In this document: in pieces, positions 54,890 through 62,844 of the stretch
How positions within the stretch are numbered: position 1 is the first letter of the stretch
Layout: every line of letters begins with the position of its first letter
NCBI RefSeq assembly: GCF_028745505.1
Contig: NZ_JAQZZL010000002.1
Coordinates: 1,550,001-1,614,000 of the forward strand
Source of the DNA: Lentisphaera marina
GTDB taxonomy: Bacteria; Verrucomicrobiota; Lentisphaeria; Lentisphaerales; Lentisphaeraceae
DNA: 64,000 nt
Reading direction: 5' to 3'
The notes under the pieces: model-generated
The model's database searches: none
What the model was told of the DNA's origin: nothing
Seen by the model: only the letters and a program-made list of their open reading frames with translations
Program-made: the position numbers and the translations under genes

Positions 54890-55882
54890 ATGAAAAAAGA
54901 ACTTCCAAAAATAATCTTTGGCACTTCCTCTTTGGGGAATTTATATTCAGAACCCCCTTTTGAAACCAAACTCAACATTGTCAAAGAAATTGTTGACGCC
55001 AACCCTCAACTCGCCGTTTTTGATAGCGCGGGTAAATACGGTGCTGGTTTAGCTCTAGAGAGTTTGGCTGCATGCCTAAGTCAACTCAAAGTTCCAAAAG
55101 ACAAAGTTCTCATCAGCAATAAACTTGCATGGAAAAGAGTCCCACTAGAAACTGAGGAGCCCACCTTTGAACCAGGTGCATGGGTCAACCTAAAGAACGA
55201 TGCCATACAAGATATTTCTTATCAAGGAATTATCGATTGCTATGAACAAGGCAACGGACTCCTCGGTGAATATGATGCTCAACTCGTATCAGTCCATGAC
55301 CCCGACGAATACCTATCCTGCGCCAAAGACGAAGACGACTTAAGACAAAGAAAATCCAATCTTCTCGAGGCTTTTAGAGCATTAGATGAACTTAAAAAAG
55401 CTGGCAAGGTTCAATCTATTGGCGTTGGCGCCAAAGACATTACCGTCATCGACTTCATCTCCGATCACATCCAACTTGATTGGGCTATGTTTGCCTGCTC
55501 CATCACCCCCTACACTCACAGTGACTTTGCCAAAAACCTTCTCATCAAACTCGGTAAACAAGGCGTCGACGTCATCAACTCCGCTGTTTTCAACGCTGGT
55601 TTCCTTATTGGTGGAAGTCATTTTGATTATCAAGTTATTACTGAAGAATCCCATCCAGAAGTTTTTGCATGGAGAAAGAAATTTTTTGCCATTTGTGACG
55701 AATTTGATATCAAGCCGGCTGCTGCCTGTGTTCAATTCTCTTTTCTATTCCCGCAAATCAAGGCCATTGCATTAAACACTAGTAAAGCTGAACGCGTTAA
55801 ATCCAACATGGATTTAGCTCACGCTCAAATCCCCCAAGCTTTCTGGGATAAAATGCGCAGCGAAAAACTCATCAATATTTAA
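54890..55882 (+). CDS. Aldo/keto reductase, probable L-galactose/L-fucose 1-dehydrogenase
   Basis: 330 aa aldo/keto reductase of the D-threo-aldose/L-fucose dehydrogenase type. The tetrad is visible: Asp in VFDSAGKYG together with the Tyr, Lys in ISNKLAW, and His in LVSVHDPDEY. The ATG used follows the stem-loop; an in-frame TTG 30 bases upstream lies inside the hairpin. In context it would oxidise L-galactose to L-galactonolactone. It is unlike the YghZ-type reductase at 10.5 kb. The mutarotase gene follows 10 bases on. Confidence 0.8.
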   Translation: MKKELPKIIFGTSSLGNLYSEPPFETKLNIVKEIVDANPQLAVFDSAGKYGAGLALESLAACLSQLKVPKDKVLISNKLAWKRVPLETEEPTFEPGAWVNLKNDAIQDISYQGIIDCYEQGNGLLGEYDAQLVSVHDPDEYLSCAKDEDDLRQRKSNLLEAFRALDELKKAGKVQSIGVGAKDITVIDFISDHIQLDWAMFACSITPYTHSDFAKNLLIKLGKQGVDVINSAVFNAGFLIGGSHFDYQVITEESHPEVFAWRKKFFAICDEFDIKPAAACVQFSFLFPQIKAIALNTSKAERVKSNMDLAHAQIPQAFWDKMRSEKLINI

Positions 55883-55892
55883 GGATATCATT

Positions 55893-56291
55893 ATGCCTGA
55901 AATTAAATGTAAACGTTATTGCAAAACACTCACAGTCAAAGATGACCCTGCACTTATCAAAGAATATACTGAAGCTCATTCCATGGGCAAGGCTTGGCCA
56001 GAGATCACTCAGGGCATGAAAGATGTCGGTATTATCGATATGGAAATATATATTTTTAGCAATCGTCTCTTTATGGTGATGGAAACCCTAGCAGACTTTG
56101 ATCACGATAGTGCTTTTGCGAAGCTCGCAACAATGCCTCGTCAAAGTGAATGGGAAGCCTCCATGGCTAAATTCCAAAACACTTCAGCCGATGCTTCTGC
56201 TGAAGACAAGTGGCAACTCATGGAGCGCATTTATAAAATGGACCAAAAAGAAGAGCGACGTGCCATTGAAGGGCAATTCGTTTTCTCCTAA
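55893..56291 (+). CDS. L-rhamnose/L-fucose-type mutarotase (RhaM family)
   Basis: 132 aa, slightly longer than RhaM (104 aa). The family pattern is seen in YTEAHSMGKAWPEI with the active-site His and Trp, IIDMEIYIFSNRLFMVMET, and a final segment with MERIYKMD. Such enzymes interconvert anomers of 6-deoxy-L-sugars; L-galactose has the same ring configuration as L-fucose, so it would present the anomer needed by the dehydrogenase next door. It is the last gene of the cluster. Confidence 0.85.
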   Translation: MPEIKCKRYCKTLTVKDDPALIKEYTEAHSMGKAWPEITQGMKDVGIIDMEIYIFSNRLFMVMETLADFDHDSAFAKLATMPRQSEWEASMAKFQNTSADASAEDKWQLMERIYKMDQKEERRAIEGQFVFS

Positions 56292-56303
56292 TTCCAAGCA
56301 AGT

Positions 56304-56353
56304 CTAATCGGCTAATTTCTTCTGACTCAATAAGTCTTGACTTAGCTGATTAG
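56304..56353. repeat. Imperfect hairpin after mutarotase gene
   Basis: CTAATCGGCTAA pairs with TTAGCTGATTAG (one G-U), enclosing a smaller GACT/AGTC hairpin. No U-run follows. It may mark the end of the sugar operon or act in the purM leader. Confidence 0.4.
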
Positions 56354-56424
56354 AGAGTTTGAAAGCCGGCGTGTTTCGTTTAAACTATGAAAATTATTTT
56401 ATAAAATTTTCAAGGATCTAAGCC

Positions 56425-57609
56425 ATGTCAAATAACGAAGCTGAATCACGCTACGCCAAACGCGGTGTTTCTTATTCCAAAAAAGAAGTTCACGACGCTA
56501 TTAAAAACGTCGACAAAGGTCTCTACCCTCAAGCTTTTTGTAAGATCATTCCCGATTTCTTAGGTGGAAGCGATGATCACGTCAATATTGTCCATGCTGA
56601 TGGTGCCGGAACTAAATCATCTCTAGCCTACATGTACTGGAAAGAAACTGGTGACCTCAGTGTATGGGAAGGCATCGCTCAAGATTCCATCGTCATGAAT
56701 GTTGACGATATGATTTGCGTCGGCGTTACAGAAGGCATGCTCATGTCATCTACAATTGGCCGTAATGCAAGCAATATCCCTGGCGAAGTCATTTCTGCGA
56801 TTATCGCAGGAAATGAAAAACTCATCCAATTCTTTAATGACAATGGCATCCCAATGGTTAACACTGGTGGAGAAACCGCTGACGTTGGCGACCTCGTTCG
56901 TACTGTTATTGTCGACACAACGGTAAGTGCACGCATCAAAAAATCTCAAGTCATTGACGCAGCACGTATGAAGCCCGGACAAGTCATTGTCGGACTTGCT
57001 TCTCATGGTCAAGCCACTTACGAAGATGAATATAATGCTGGCATGGGCTCCAATGGCTTAACTTCTGCACGCCACGATGTTTTTGCCAAAGAATACATGA
57101 GTCGTTTCCCTGAAGCTTTTGATCCAAACACTCCAGCGGACCTCGTATTTAGCGGTAAATATAAGCTCACAGACAAAGTCGATGACATGCCCCTCGATAT
57201 GGGTAAAGCCGTTCTTTCTCCAACTCGTACTTATGCTCCTGTGGTTAAGACTATTTTCGACGAACTCGGTCGCGACCGCATTGGCGGCATCATTCACTGT
57301 AGTGGTGGTGCTCAAAGTAAGTGCCGTAACTTTGGTAGCAACTTACATTTTATCAAAGATAACTTATTCGATATCCCACCACTCTTTAAATACATTCACG
57401 AATGTTCAAATACTCCATGGCATGAAATGTATGCAGTATTCAACATGGGCCACCGCCTTGAGCTAATGGTTGACGAAGCTATTGCAGATAATATTATTAA
57501 AATCTCAGAATCCTTTGGTATCCCAGCCCAAGTTATTGGTCGTCTAGAAGACAATGCCCAAGGCAACAAGGTCACAGTTACATCACCCTATGGTGAGTTT
57601 AACTACTAG
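56425..57609 (+). CDS. purM: Phosphoribosylformylglycinamidine cyclo-ligase (AIR synthase)
   Basis: 394 aa, longer than E. coli PurM (about 345 aa) and of the size common in Bacteroidetes-type enzymes. The order is SRYAKRGVSYSKK, HADGAGTKSSLAY, VMNVDDMICVGVT, NTGGETADVGDLV, VGLASHGQATYEDE and the C-terminal MYAVFNMGHRLELMVDE. It closes the imidazole ring in purine synthesis using ATP. AAGGAT lies before the start. It stands alone, with hairpins on both sides. Confidence 0.93.
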   Translation: MSNNEAESRYAKRGVSYSKKEVHDAIKNVDKGLYPQAFCKIIPDFLGGSDDHVNIVHADGAGTKSSLAYMYWKETGDLSVWEGIAQDSIVMNVDDMICVGVTEGMLMSSTIGRNASNIPGEVISAIIAGNEKLIQFFNDNGIPMVNTGGETADVGDLVRTVIVDTTVSARIKKSQVIDAARMKPGQVIVGLASHGQATYEDEYNAGMGSNGLTSARHDVFAKEYMSRFPEAFDPNTPADLVFSGKYKLTDKVDDMPLDMGKAVLSPTRTYAPVVKTIFDELGRDRIGGIIHCSGGAQSKCRNFGSNLHFIKDNLFDIPPLFKYIHECSNTPWHEMYAVFNMGHRLELMVDEAIADNIIKISESFGIPAQVIGRLEDNAQGNKVTVTSPYGEFNY

Positions 57610-57621
57610 TTACATCGGTTT

Positions 57622-57656
57622 TTTAAGTTCAATTCAGATAATGAATTGAACTTAAA
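57622..57656. repeat. Perfect 15-bp inverted repeat after purM
   Basis: TTTAAGTTCAATTCA pairs with its exact complement over a GATAA loop, directly after the purM stop. It lacks a terminal U-run on either strand, so it may be a weak terminator, an mRNA-stabilising end or a processing site. Confidence 0.6.
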
Positions 57657-57730
57657 TTCCTTAAGCTTTGTATTTCCTAGCTCCTAGCTTAGCTTAGGGC
57701 TAATTTTGATTCTTCCTAGGAGGCACTCAC

Positions 57731-59119
57731 ATGTCTAATCAACAAATATGGTTTGAGCACATTTCAACTCTTCTCAAAGAAGAGGATGATAAGCAAATCA
57801 AAGAAGAGCTTCTCGCTCTTGAGCCTGCCGATATTGAAGAAGTCATTTCACAATTTAATGACTTTAAAGATCAAAGAAAAATTTTTCGCTTAACTGAAGA
57901 CACAGAAAAGCGCGCCGAGCTCCTCTCCCTACTCGAAGATGATTTAAAGCTTAAGCTCACAGAGAAAGCTGACCCCCAAGAGATTACTCGACTCATCGAA
58001 GAAATGGCTTCTGATGACGCGGCCGACTTCCTCGCCGATCTAGAGAACGAAACCCTCGTTAAGGAAATCCTCACTCACCTAGAAACCGACGTCCGCCAAG
58101 ACATCACCAAGCTTCTGTCTTTTGACGAGGAATCTGGTGGCGGTATCATGACTTCGGAACTCTGTGCTTTCCCGAATAACTTAACTGTCAAAGATGTCCT
58201 CAATTCTCTGCAACCCGAAACGCTGAAAGACCCCGTCATGTACATTTATGTTATTGACTCTGTCTCCAAACACTTTCAGGGCGCTATCTCACTCATTGAC
58301 CTCATCAATGCCAACCCTAGTGAAAAAGTCGGAGAGATTGCCGAACCAAGTTCAATCTGGGCCAGCCTCGATGAAGACCGAGAAAAAATCGCGGCCAAAT
58401 TCCGTAAGTACAACCTCTGGGTTATGCCCGTACTCGATCACCGCAATCAAATTGTGGGTCGCATTACTGTCGATGATATCCTCGATATTTCAATTGATGA
58501 AGCGGACGAAGATATTGCCATCATGACTGGTACTAGCGAAGTCGTTTCCCACGACGCCAACCTCATGGAAGCCATCCGCCTCCGCCTCCCGTGGTTGGTT
58601 GTCACCCTACTCTTGGCTTTGACCAATGCCTTTGTCATTGGCCATTTCCTCAAATCCCTCGACAAATTCATTGTCCTTGCCGCCTTCCCCACTGTCATTG
58701 CTGCCATGGGTGGCAATACTGGTATGCAGGCCGCCACCGTATTTATCCGTGAACTAGCTCTTGAAAAGATTATGCCTGAAGAATTTAATTCTTTAGTTTT
58801 ACGTGAAACCCTCTCCGGCCTTCTCATGGGTATCGTCTGTGGCCTCATCGCTGGGATCATTGCCTACATCGGCATCCCCCTACTCTATAGTGATGGCAAT
58901 AGCCTAAACCCATTTATCCTCGCAAAGATCATCTTCTTCTCGGTTTGTTTTGGCATGACTACAGCCAGTTTAATTGGTACGCTAATCCCCATCGCTCTAC
59001 GCAAAGGCGGTTTAGACCCCGCGGTCGCAGCAGGACCTTTTGTCACCACAATGAACGATATTTTATCCTCATTTATCTACTTCCTCATTGCCACCACACT
59101 CCTAAGAGTCTTCCTCTAA
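57731..59119 (+). CDS. mgtE: Magnesium transporter MgtE
   Basis: 462 aa, typical length. A cytoplasmic N domain of helical repeats (about 20-130, with ASDDAADFLADL) is followed by a CBS pair (about 135-260), a plug helix and five membrane helices (about 285-462). The pore segment AAMGGNTGMQAATVFIRELAL and the later LIGTLIPIALRKGGLDPAVAAGPFVTTMNDI are family hallmarks, including the Asp that holds Mg2+. CTAGGAGG is a strong ribosome site. The gap upstream holds no M-box or ykoK-type riboswitch that I can see. Confidence 0.95.
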   Translation: MSNQQIWFEHISTLLKEEDDKQIKEELLALEPADIEEVISQFNDFKDQRKIFRLTEDTEKRAELLSLLEDDLKLKLTEKADPQEITRLIEEMASDDAADFLADLENETLVKEILTHLETDVRQDITKLLSFDEESGGGIMTSELCAFPNNLTVKDVLNSLQPETLKDPVMYIYVIDSVSKHFQGAISLIDLINANPSEKVGEIAEPSSIWASLDEDREKIAAKFRKYNLWVMPVLDHRNQIVGRITVDDILDISIDEADEDIAIMTGTSEVVSHDANLMEAIRLRLPWLVVTLLLALTNAFVIGHFLKSLDKFIVLAAFPTVIAAMGGNTGMQAATVFIRELALEKIMPEEFNSLVLRETLSGLLMGIVCGLIAGIIAYIGIPLLYSDGNSLNPFILAKIIFFSVCFGMTTASLIGTLIPIALRKGGLDPAVAAGPFVTTMNDILSSFIYFLIATTLLRVFL

Positions 59120-59143
59120 AACCACCTTCGACAAGAACAAATA

Positions 59144-60817
59144 ATGTATAATGAAAAAAACACCAAGCCCCTTGCATTAATCGTCTTATTGACGGTGTTT
59201 TTCTCTTACATTTCTCTAGAAAATTACTCTTACGAACTCACCAATCGCGAAAGTACTCTTAGTCACATAACGCGCCATATTAGTGAACAAGGTTTTTTTG
59301 AGAACTCAATGTTAGGTGAGCAAACCCAGCGATCGCCCTTTTTCGCATGGCTCAGTTTGTTTTTCAGTGGGGGGCAAATTAATCATTTTAGCCTGCGCTT
59401 AGTTTCAGTCATCTCACTCATTGGCATTGGCCTCATCTCTTTCTTCTCTGCCAAGCGCTTTGGTGGCATTAAATCATCTTGGCCTGCACTTGTTTTCAGC
59501 ATGACTTCAGTCGCTGCCGTCAACATGTCCACACGTGCTGAAGAAGGCTTATTGACGGCATTCTTTATGTCCTGTGCTTGGCTCTCTTGGTATAGCATTA
59601 GTCGTAAGAGTAAGCGCTGGTTCAAAGCTTGGTTCTGGGGTGTTTTCTTTACCTCGCTAGCCGCATCAGTCAACGGCCCTCACATGTACCTCTTCTTTTA
59701 TCTCCCTACCCTATTCATGAACCGCCCCACTGACGTACGCAAGCGCCTAGTCATGCTCCCGCACCTCAGCGCAGTCAGTTTTAACGTTCTCATTATTATT
59801 GCTGTGCAGTATATCTTCACTAACTTTGCCTCGAGTCGCGACTTAGCTTTCACTTATTTCAGTACTGATGTAACGCCTCCTCAACGCCCCGATTTTCCTT
59901 TTGATGAAGGCTACTTCAAAGCCTCTATTAAATTTGCTTTCAACTCACTAAGTTATTATTTACCCTGGACTTTTATTGCTTGGACAGGTTTCTGCGAAGC
60001 TTATCGTCTCATTGAAAAAACTTCCGAAGCGGGACCAGAGATTTTTCGCTTTATGCGTCGAATTACTTGCGTCATCTTTTTTACCTTTATGTTTTACCCC
60101 GAAACAAATGCTTATTCATTGCTACCACTCATCTATCCACTCTCAGTCATGGCCGCTCTTCACTACCCCATTTATGCCCGCCGCTACGGAAAATTCATTA
60201 ATAAAGTCGTACAGGTGCTCATAATATTTAATTTCATTAGCCTTGCTGTCATCGCTACCATGATCTATCCACTGCTCAATCAAGAAAATACTAATTATCA
60301 GAGCCTTCATTTAAACACAGCCTTAATCCTCATCATCTCGGGTATCGTCATCTCTATCTTAACCTTCTTTAAAATGTTTAAACGTCAGGCACTTTGGTAT
60401 AAAATTGCTTTTGCCCTTATCCTCATCTACTTCAGTGTGGATTCTGCTCGCCACATGCGACTCGAAGAATTTGAGTATAGCCAAAAACATACCGCCCGCC
60501 TTATCGAACAAAGTATTAAAGATCAGTCTCAAAAAGTTTATAACTTCTCTGGTCTTGAACTTCGTCCTGAGCTCTTTTATTTGAAAAATAATACTCAGCA
60601 AGTCATCGACCCGCTCGAGCCCTCTGAACTCGAAGACAGCATTTATGTCATCGGTTCGGAATCTAAACCCGTTCGTATTTGTACTGATTCTGTACGCTAT
60701 AAATGGGGTGCTATTAGTGAACCGATCCACATCAAAAACAAGGTGATTAAAGTCTATAAAGGCGATGTCGTTTTAATAAAAAATGGCGAAACCAAACAAT
60801 CGAATTCACTGCCTTAA
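59144..60817 (+). CDS. ArnT/PMT-like membrane glycosyltransferase
   Basis: 557 aa with about 12 predicted membrane helices, then a periplasmic C-terminal part from about residue 440. The first loop has LTNRESTLSHITRHISEQGFF and RSPFFAWLSLFFSGG, matching the GT39/GT83 pattern in which an acidic pair near the first helix is catalytic and a KPPL-like segment follows. Such enzymes move sugars from polyprenyl phosphate to lipid A or proteins. The acceptor here is unknown. It starts 24 bases after mgtE. Confidence 0.75.
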   Translation: MYNEKNTKPLALIVLLTVFFSYISLENYSYELTNRESTLSHITRHISEQGFFENSMLGEQTQRSPFFAWLSLFFSGGQINHFSLRLVSVISLIGIGLISFFSAKRFGGIKSSWPALVFSMTSVAAVNMSTRAEEGLLTAFFMSCAWLSWYSISRKSKRWFKAWFWGVFFTSLAASVNGPHMYLFFYLPTLFMNRPTDVRKRLVMLPHLSAVSFNVLIIIAVQYIFTNFASSRDLAFTYFSTDVTPPQRPDFPFDEGYFKASIKFAFNSLSYYLPWTFIAWTGFCEAYRLIEKTSEAGPEIFRFMRRITCVIFFTFMFYPETNAYSLLPLIYPLSVMAALHYPIYARRYGKFINKVVQVLIIFNFISLAVIATMIYPLLNQENTNYQSLHLNTALILIISGIVISILTFFKMFKRQALWYKIAFALILIYFSVDSARHMRLEEFEYSQKHTARLIEQSIKDQSQKVYNFSGLELRPELFYLKNNTQQVIDPLEPSELEDSIYVIGSESKPVRICTDSVRYKWGAISEPIHIKNKVIKVYKGDVVLIKNGETKQSNSLP

Positions 60818-60999
60818 GCAATCTTTAAAAAGAAGCTGTATTTCCACGACCTAGTACTGCATGTATTAATAACTCTACAGCTTAATTCAAAAGCATTTCC
60901 TGCGCTCATCCCCATCTTTTTTTTAAAGCTGAATTCCCTTTACTTAATCCTGTATTAGATTAGCGGACTTTTTATTATTCACTTTAGGAAACAATTCAT

Positions 61000-62733
61000 A
61001 TGAGACTCTCAAAACTCGTCGGAAAACGCGTTAAAGAAGCACCCAAAGATGCTCAAAGCGCCAGTCATATCTTCCTCATGCGCGGTGGCTATATACGCCC
61101 CGTTTCTACTGGAATCTACACCCTTCTCCCACTTGCCAAGCGCATGACCACAAAAATTGAAAACATCATCCGTGAAGAAATGGATGCGGTTGAATCTCAA
61201 GAAATCATGATGCCCGTTGTCAATCCAGCCGAAATCTGGCAAGAATCCGGTCGTTATGATAGCGTAGATCAAAGCCTCCTTCGCTTCAAAGACCGCAATC
61301 AAAAAGACATGGTCTTGGCCATGACTCACGAAGAAGCTGTTTGTCACATGGCGAGAACCGAAATAACTTCCTATAAACAATTACCGGCTTCAGTCTACCA
61401 AATTCAAACTAAATACCGTGACGAAGCACGTGCACGTGCTGGTCTAATTCGCGTTCGTGAATTCACTATGAAGGATGCCTATTCTTTCCACGAGAGCGAG
61501 CAATGCCTTTCCGATTATTACAATCGAGTTCACAAAGCCTACGAACGTATTTTCCAACGCGTTGGCTTAACTGATTGCGTTTCAATCGAATCTGATGCAG
61601 GTATGATTGGGGGTTCACTTTCACATGAATTCATGGCTGTCTCCGAAATTGGTGAAGATACTCTCTTCCTCTCACCCGATCGCCAATACAAAGCCAACCG
61701 TGAAATTGCGACTTCAAAACTTGCCTACAAAAACGAAGCCGCTCAAGAACTCGAAAAAGTACATACGCCTACACAAAAGACAATTGAAGAAGTCTCACAA
61801 TTCCTCGGTGTAGAAGAAAGCGATACCGCCAAAGCGGTTTTTTATTCTTCCGCTTCCATCGAAGATAAAGTCATCCTCTGTGTGATTCGTGGCGATTTAG
61901 AAGTTAACGAAACCAAACTCGGCAACCACCTTTCCTGCAATGATTTAATCCCCGCTAACGATGAGCAAATCCTTGCGGCTGGTTCTGTTCCTGGTTTTGC
62001 TGCCCCCATGGGACTTAATAAAGACAAAGTCATTATTATTGCCGATCCCTCTGCCGTAGAAAGTTCCAACTTAGTCGTTGGTGCTAACGAAGCTGAGTAC
62101 CACTACAAAAACTTCAACTGGCAACGTGATTTTGATGGTGAGGCTGAGATTATTGATATCGCCACTGTACGCGAAGGCGACCCTTGTCCCATCACTGGAG
62201 AACCACTCGAAATGCTCAAAGGCATTGAAGTGGGCAACATCTTCCAACTTGGCACTAAATACTCTGACTCCATGGGTGTGCGTTACCTCGATCAAAATGG
62301 TAAAGCCCAAATCCCAACAATGGGTTGCTATGGTATTGGCGTTGGCCGTGCCCTCGCATCTGTTTGCGAACAACGCAATGATAAATGGGGCCCCGTATGG
62401 CCCATATCTATCGCACCCTACCAAGTTCATGTCATTGCCCTCACTGGCGGACAAGAAGCCATTAAGGAAGAAGCTGAAGAACTCTACAAAAAATTACAGC
62501 AAGCAGGTATTGAAGTCATCTTTGATGATCGCGACCCCAAGCCGGGCTTTGCCTTCAATGATGCCGACCTCATTGGCGTCCCCTTGCGCTTGATCATTTC
62601 CAAGAAATCAATGGCCGAAGATTGCTATGAATTCAAAACACGCGATGGTAGCGAAAAAGAACTCATCCCCAAAGGTCATGCTTTTGATTTCATCGTAAAT
62701 CGCGTCAAAACAGAACTCAATAAGTTCAACTAA
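61000..62733 (+). CDS. proS: Prolyl-tRNA synthetase (bacterial type)
   Basis: 577 aa, the length of the bacterial form with an inserted editing domain. Class II motif 1 lies in GIYTLLPLAKRMTTKIENII, motif 2 in YRDEARARAGLIRVREFTMKDAYSFH, and motif 3 in GCYGIGVGRALASV. The editing insert covers about 225-400, and the C-terminal anticodon domain contains FDDRDPKPGFAFNDADLIGVPLRLI. TAGGAA precedes the start and a strong terminator follows. Confidence 0.97.
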   Translation: MRLSKLVGKRVKEAPKDAQSASHIFLMRGGYIRPVSTGIYTLLPLAKRMTTKIENIIREEMDAVESQEIMMPVVNPAEIWQESGRYDSVDQSLLRFKDRNQKDMVLAMTHEEAVCHMARTEITSYKQLPASVYQIQTKYRDEARARAGLIRVREFTMKDAYSFHESEQCLSDYYNRVHKAYERIFQRVGLTDCVSIESDAGMIGGSLSHEFMAVSEIGEDTLFLSPDRQYKANREIATSKLAYKNEAAQELEKVHTPTQKTIEEVSQFLGVEESDTAKAVFYSSASIEDKVILCVIRGDLEVNETKLGNHLSCNDLIPANDEQILAAGSVPGFAAPMGLNKDKVIIIADPSAVESSNLVVGANEAEYHYKNFNWQRDFDGEAEIIDIATVREGDPCPITGEPLEMLKGIEVGNIFQLGTKYSDSMGVRYLDQNGKAQIPTMGCYGIGVGRALASVCEQRNDKWGPVWPISIAPYQVHVIALTGGQEAIKEEAEELYKKLQQAGIEVIFDDRDPKPGFAFNDADLIGVPLRLIISKKSMAEDCYEFKTRDGSEKELIPKGHAFDFIVNRVKTELNKFN

Positions 62734-62748
62734 GCAAATCAAAATTTT

Positions 62749-62784
62749 AAAGGGCTTAAATCCACCGGGTTTAAGCCCTTTTTT
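62749..62784 (+). terminator. Rho-independent terminator after proS
   Basis: AAAGGGCTTAAA pairs with TTTAAGCCCTTT, extended inward by further pairs, and is followed by six T. It starts 15 bases after the proS stop. Confidence 0.93.
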
Positions 62785-62844
62785 CTTGCCCCCATAGATT
62801 CTCTAGACTAAACTAGTGGAAAGCACATATAGGAAAGGGAAGCC

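Noticed and set aside
50670..56291. Reading the cluster as an L-fucose or D-galacturonate pathway
   Set aside because: UxaB, KdgK and Eda lead through KDG, which L-fucose routes do not use, and a galacturonate route would need UxaC while not needing the aldose dehydrogenase and mutarotase. L-fucose as a side substrate remains possible.
57610..57730. Possible Mg2+ riboswitch before mgtE
   Set aside because: The gap is only 121 bases, shorter than an M-box, and shows no M-box core; its inverted repeat lies at the purM end.
60818..60999. AAGCTGTA/TACAGCTT hairpin upstream of proS
   Set aside because: Eight pairs with a loop of over 30 bases is likely chance; no T-box features are visible.
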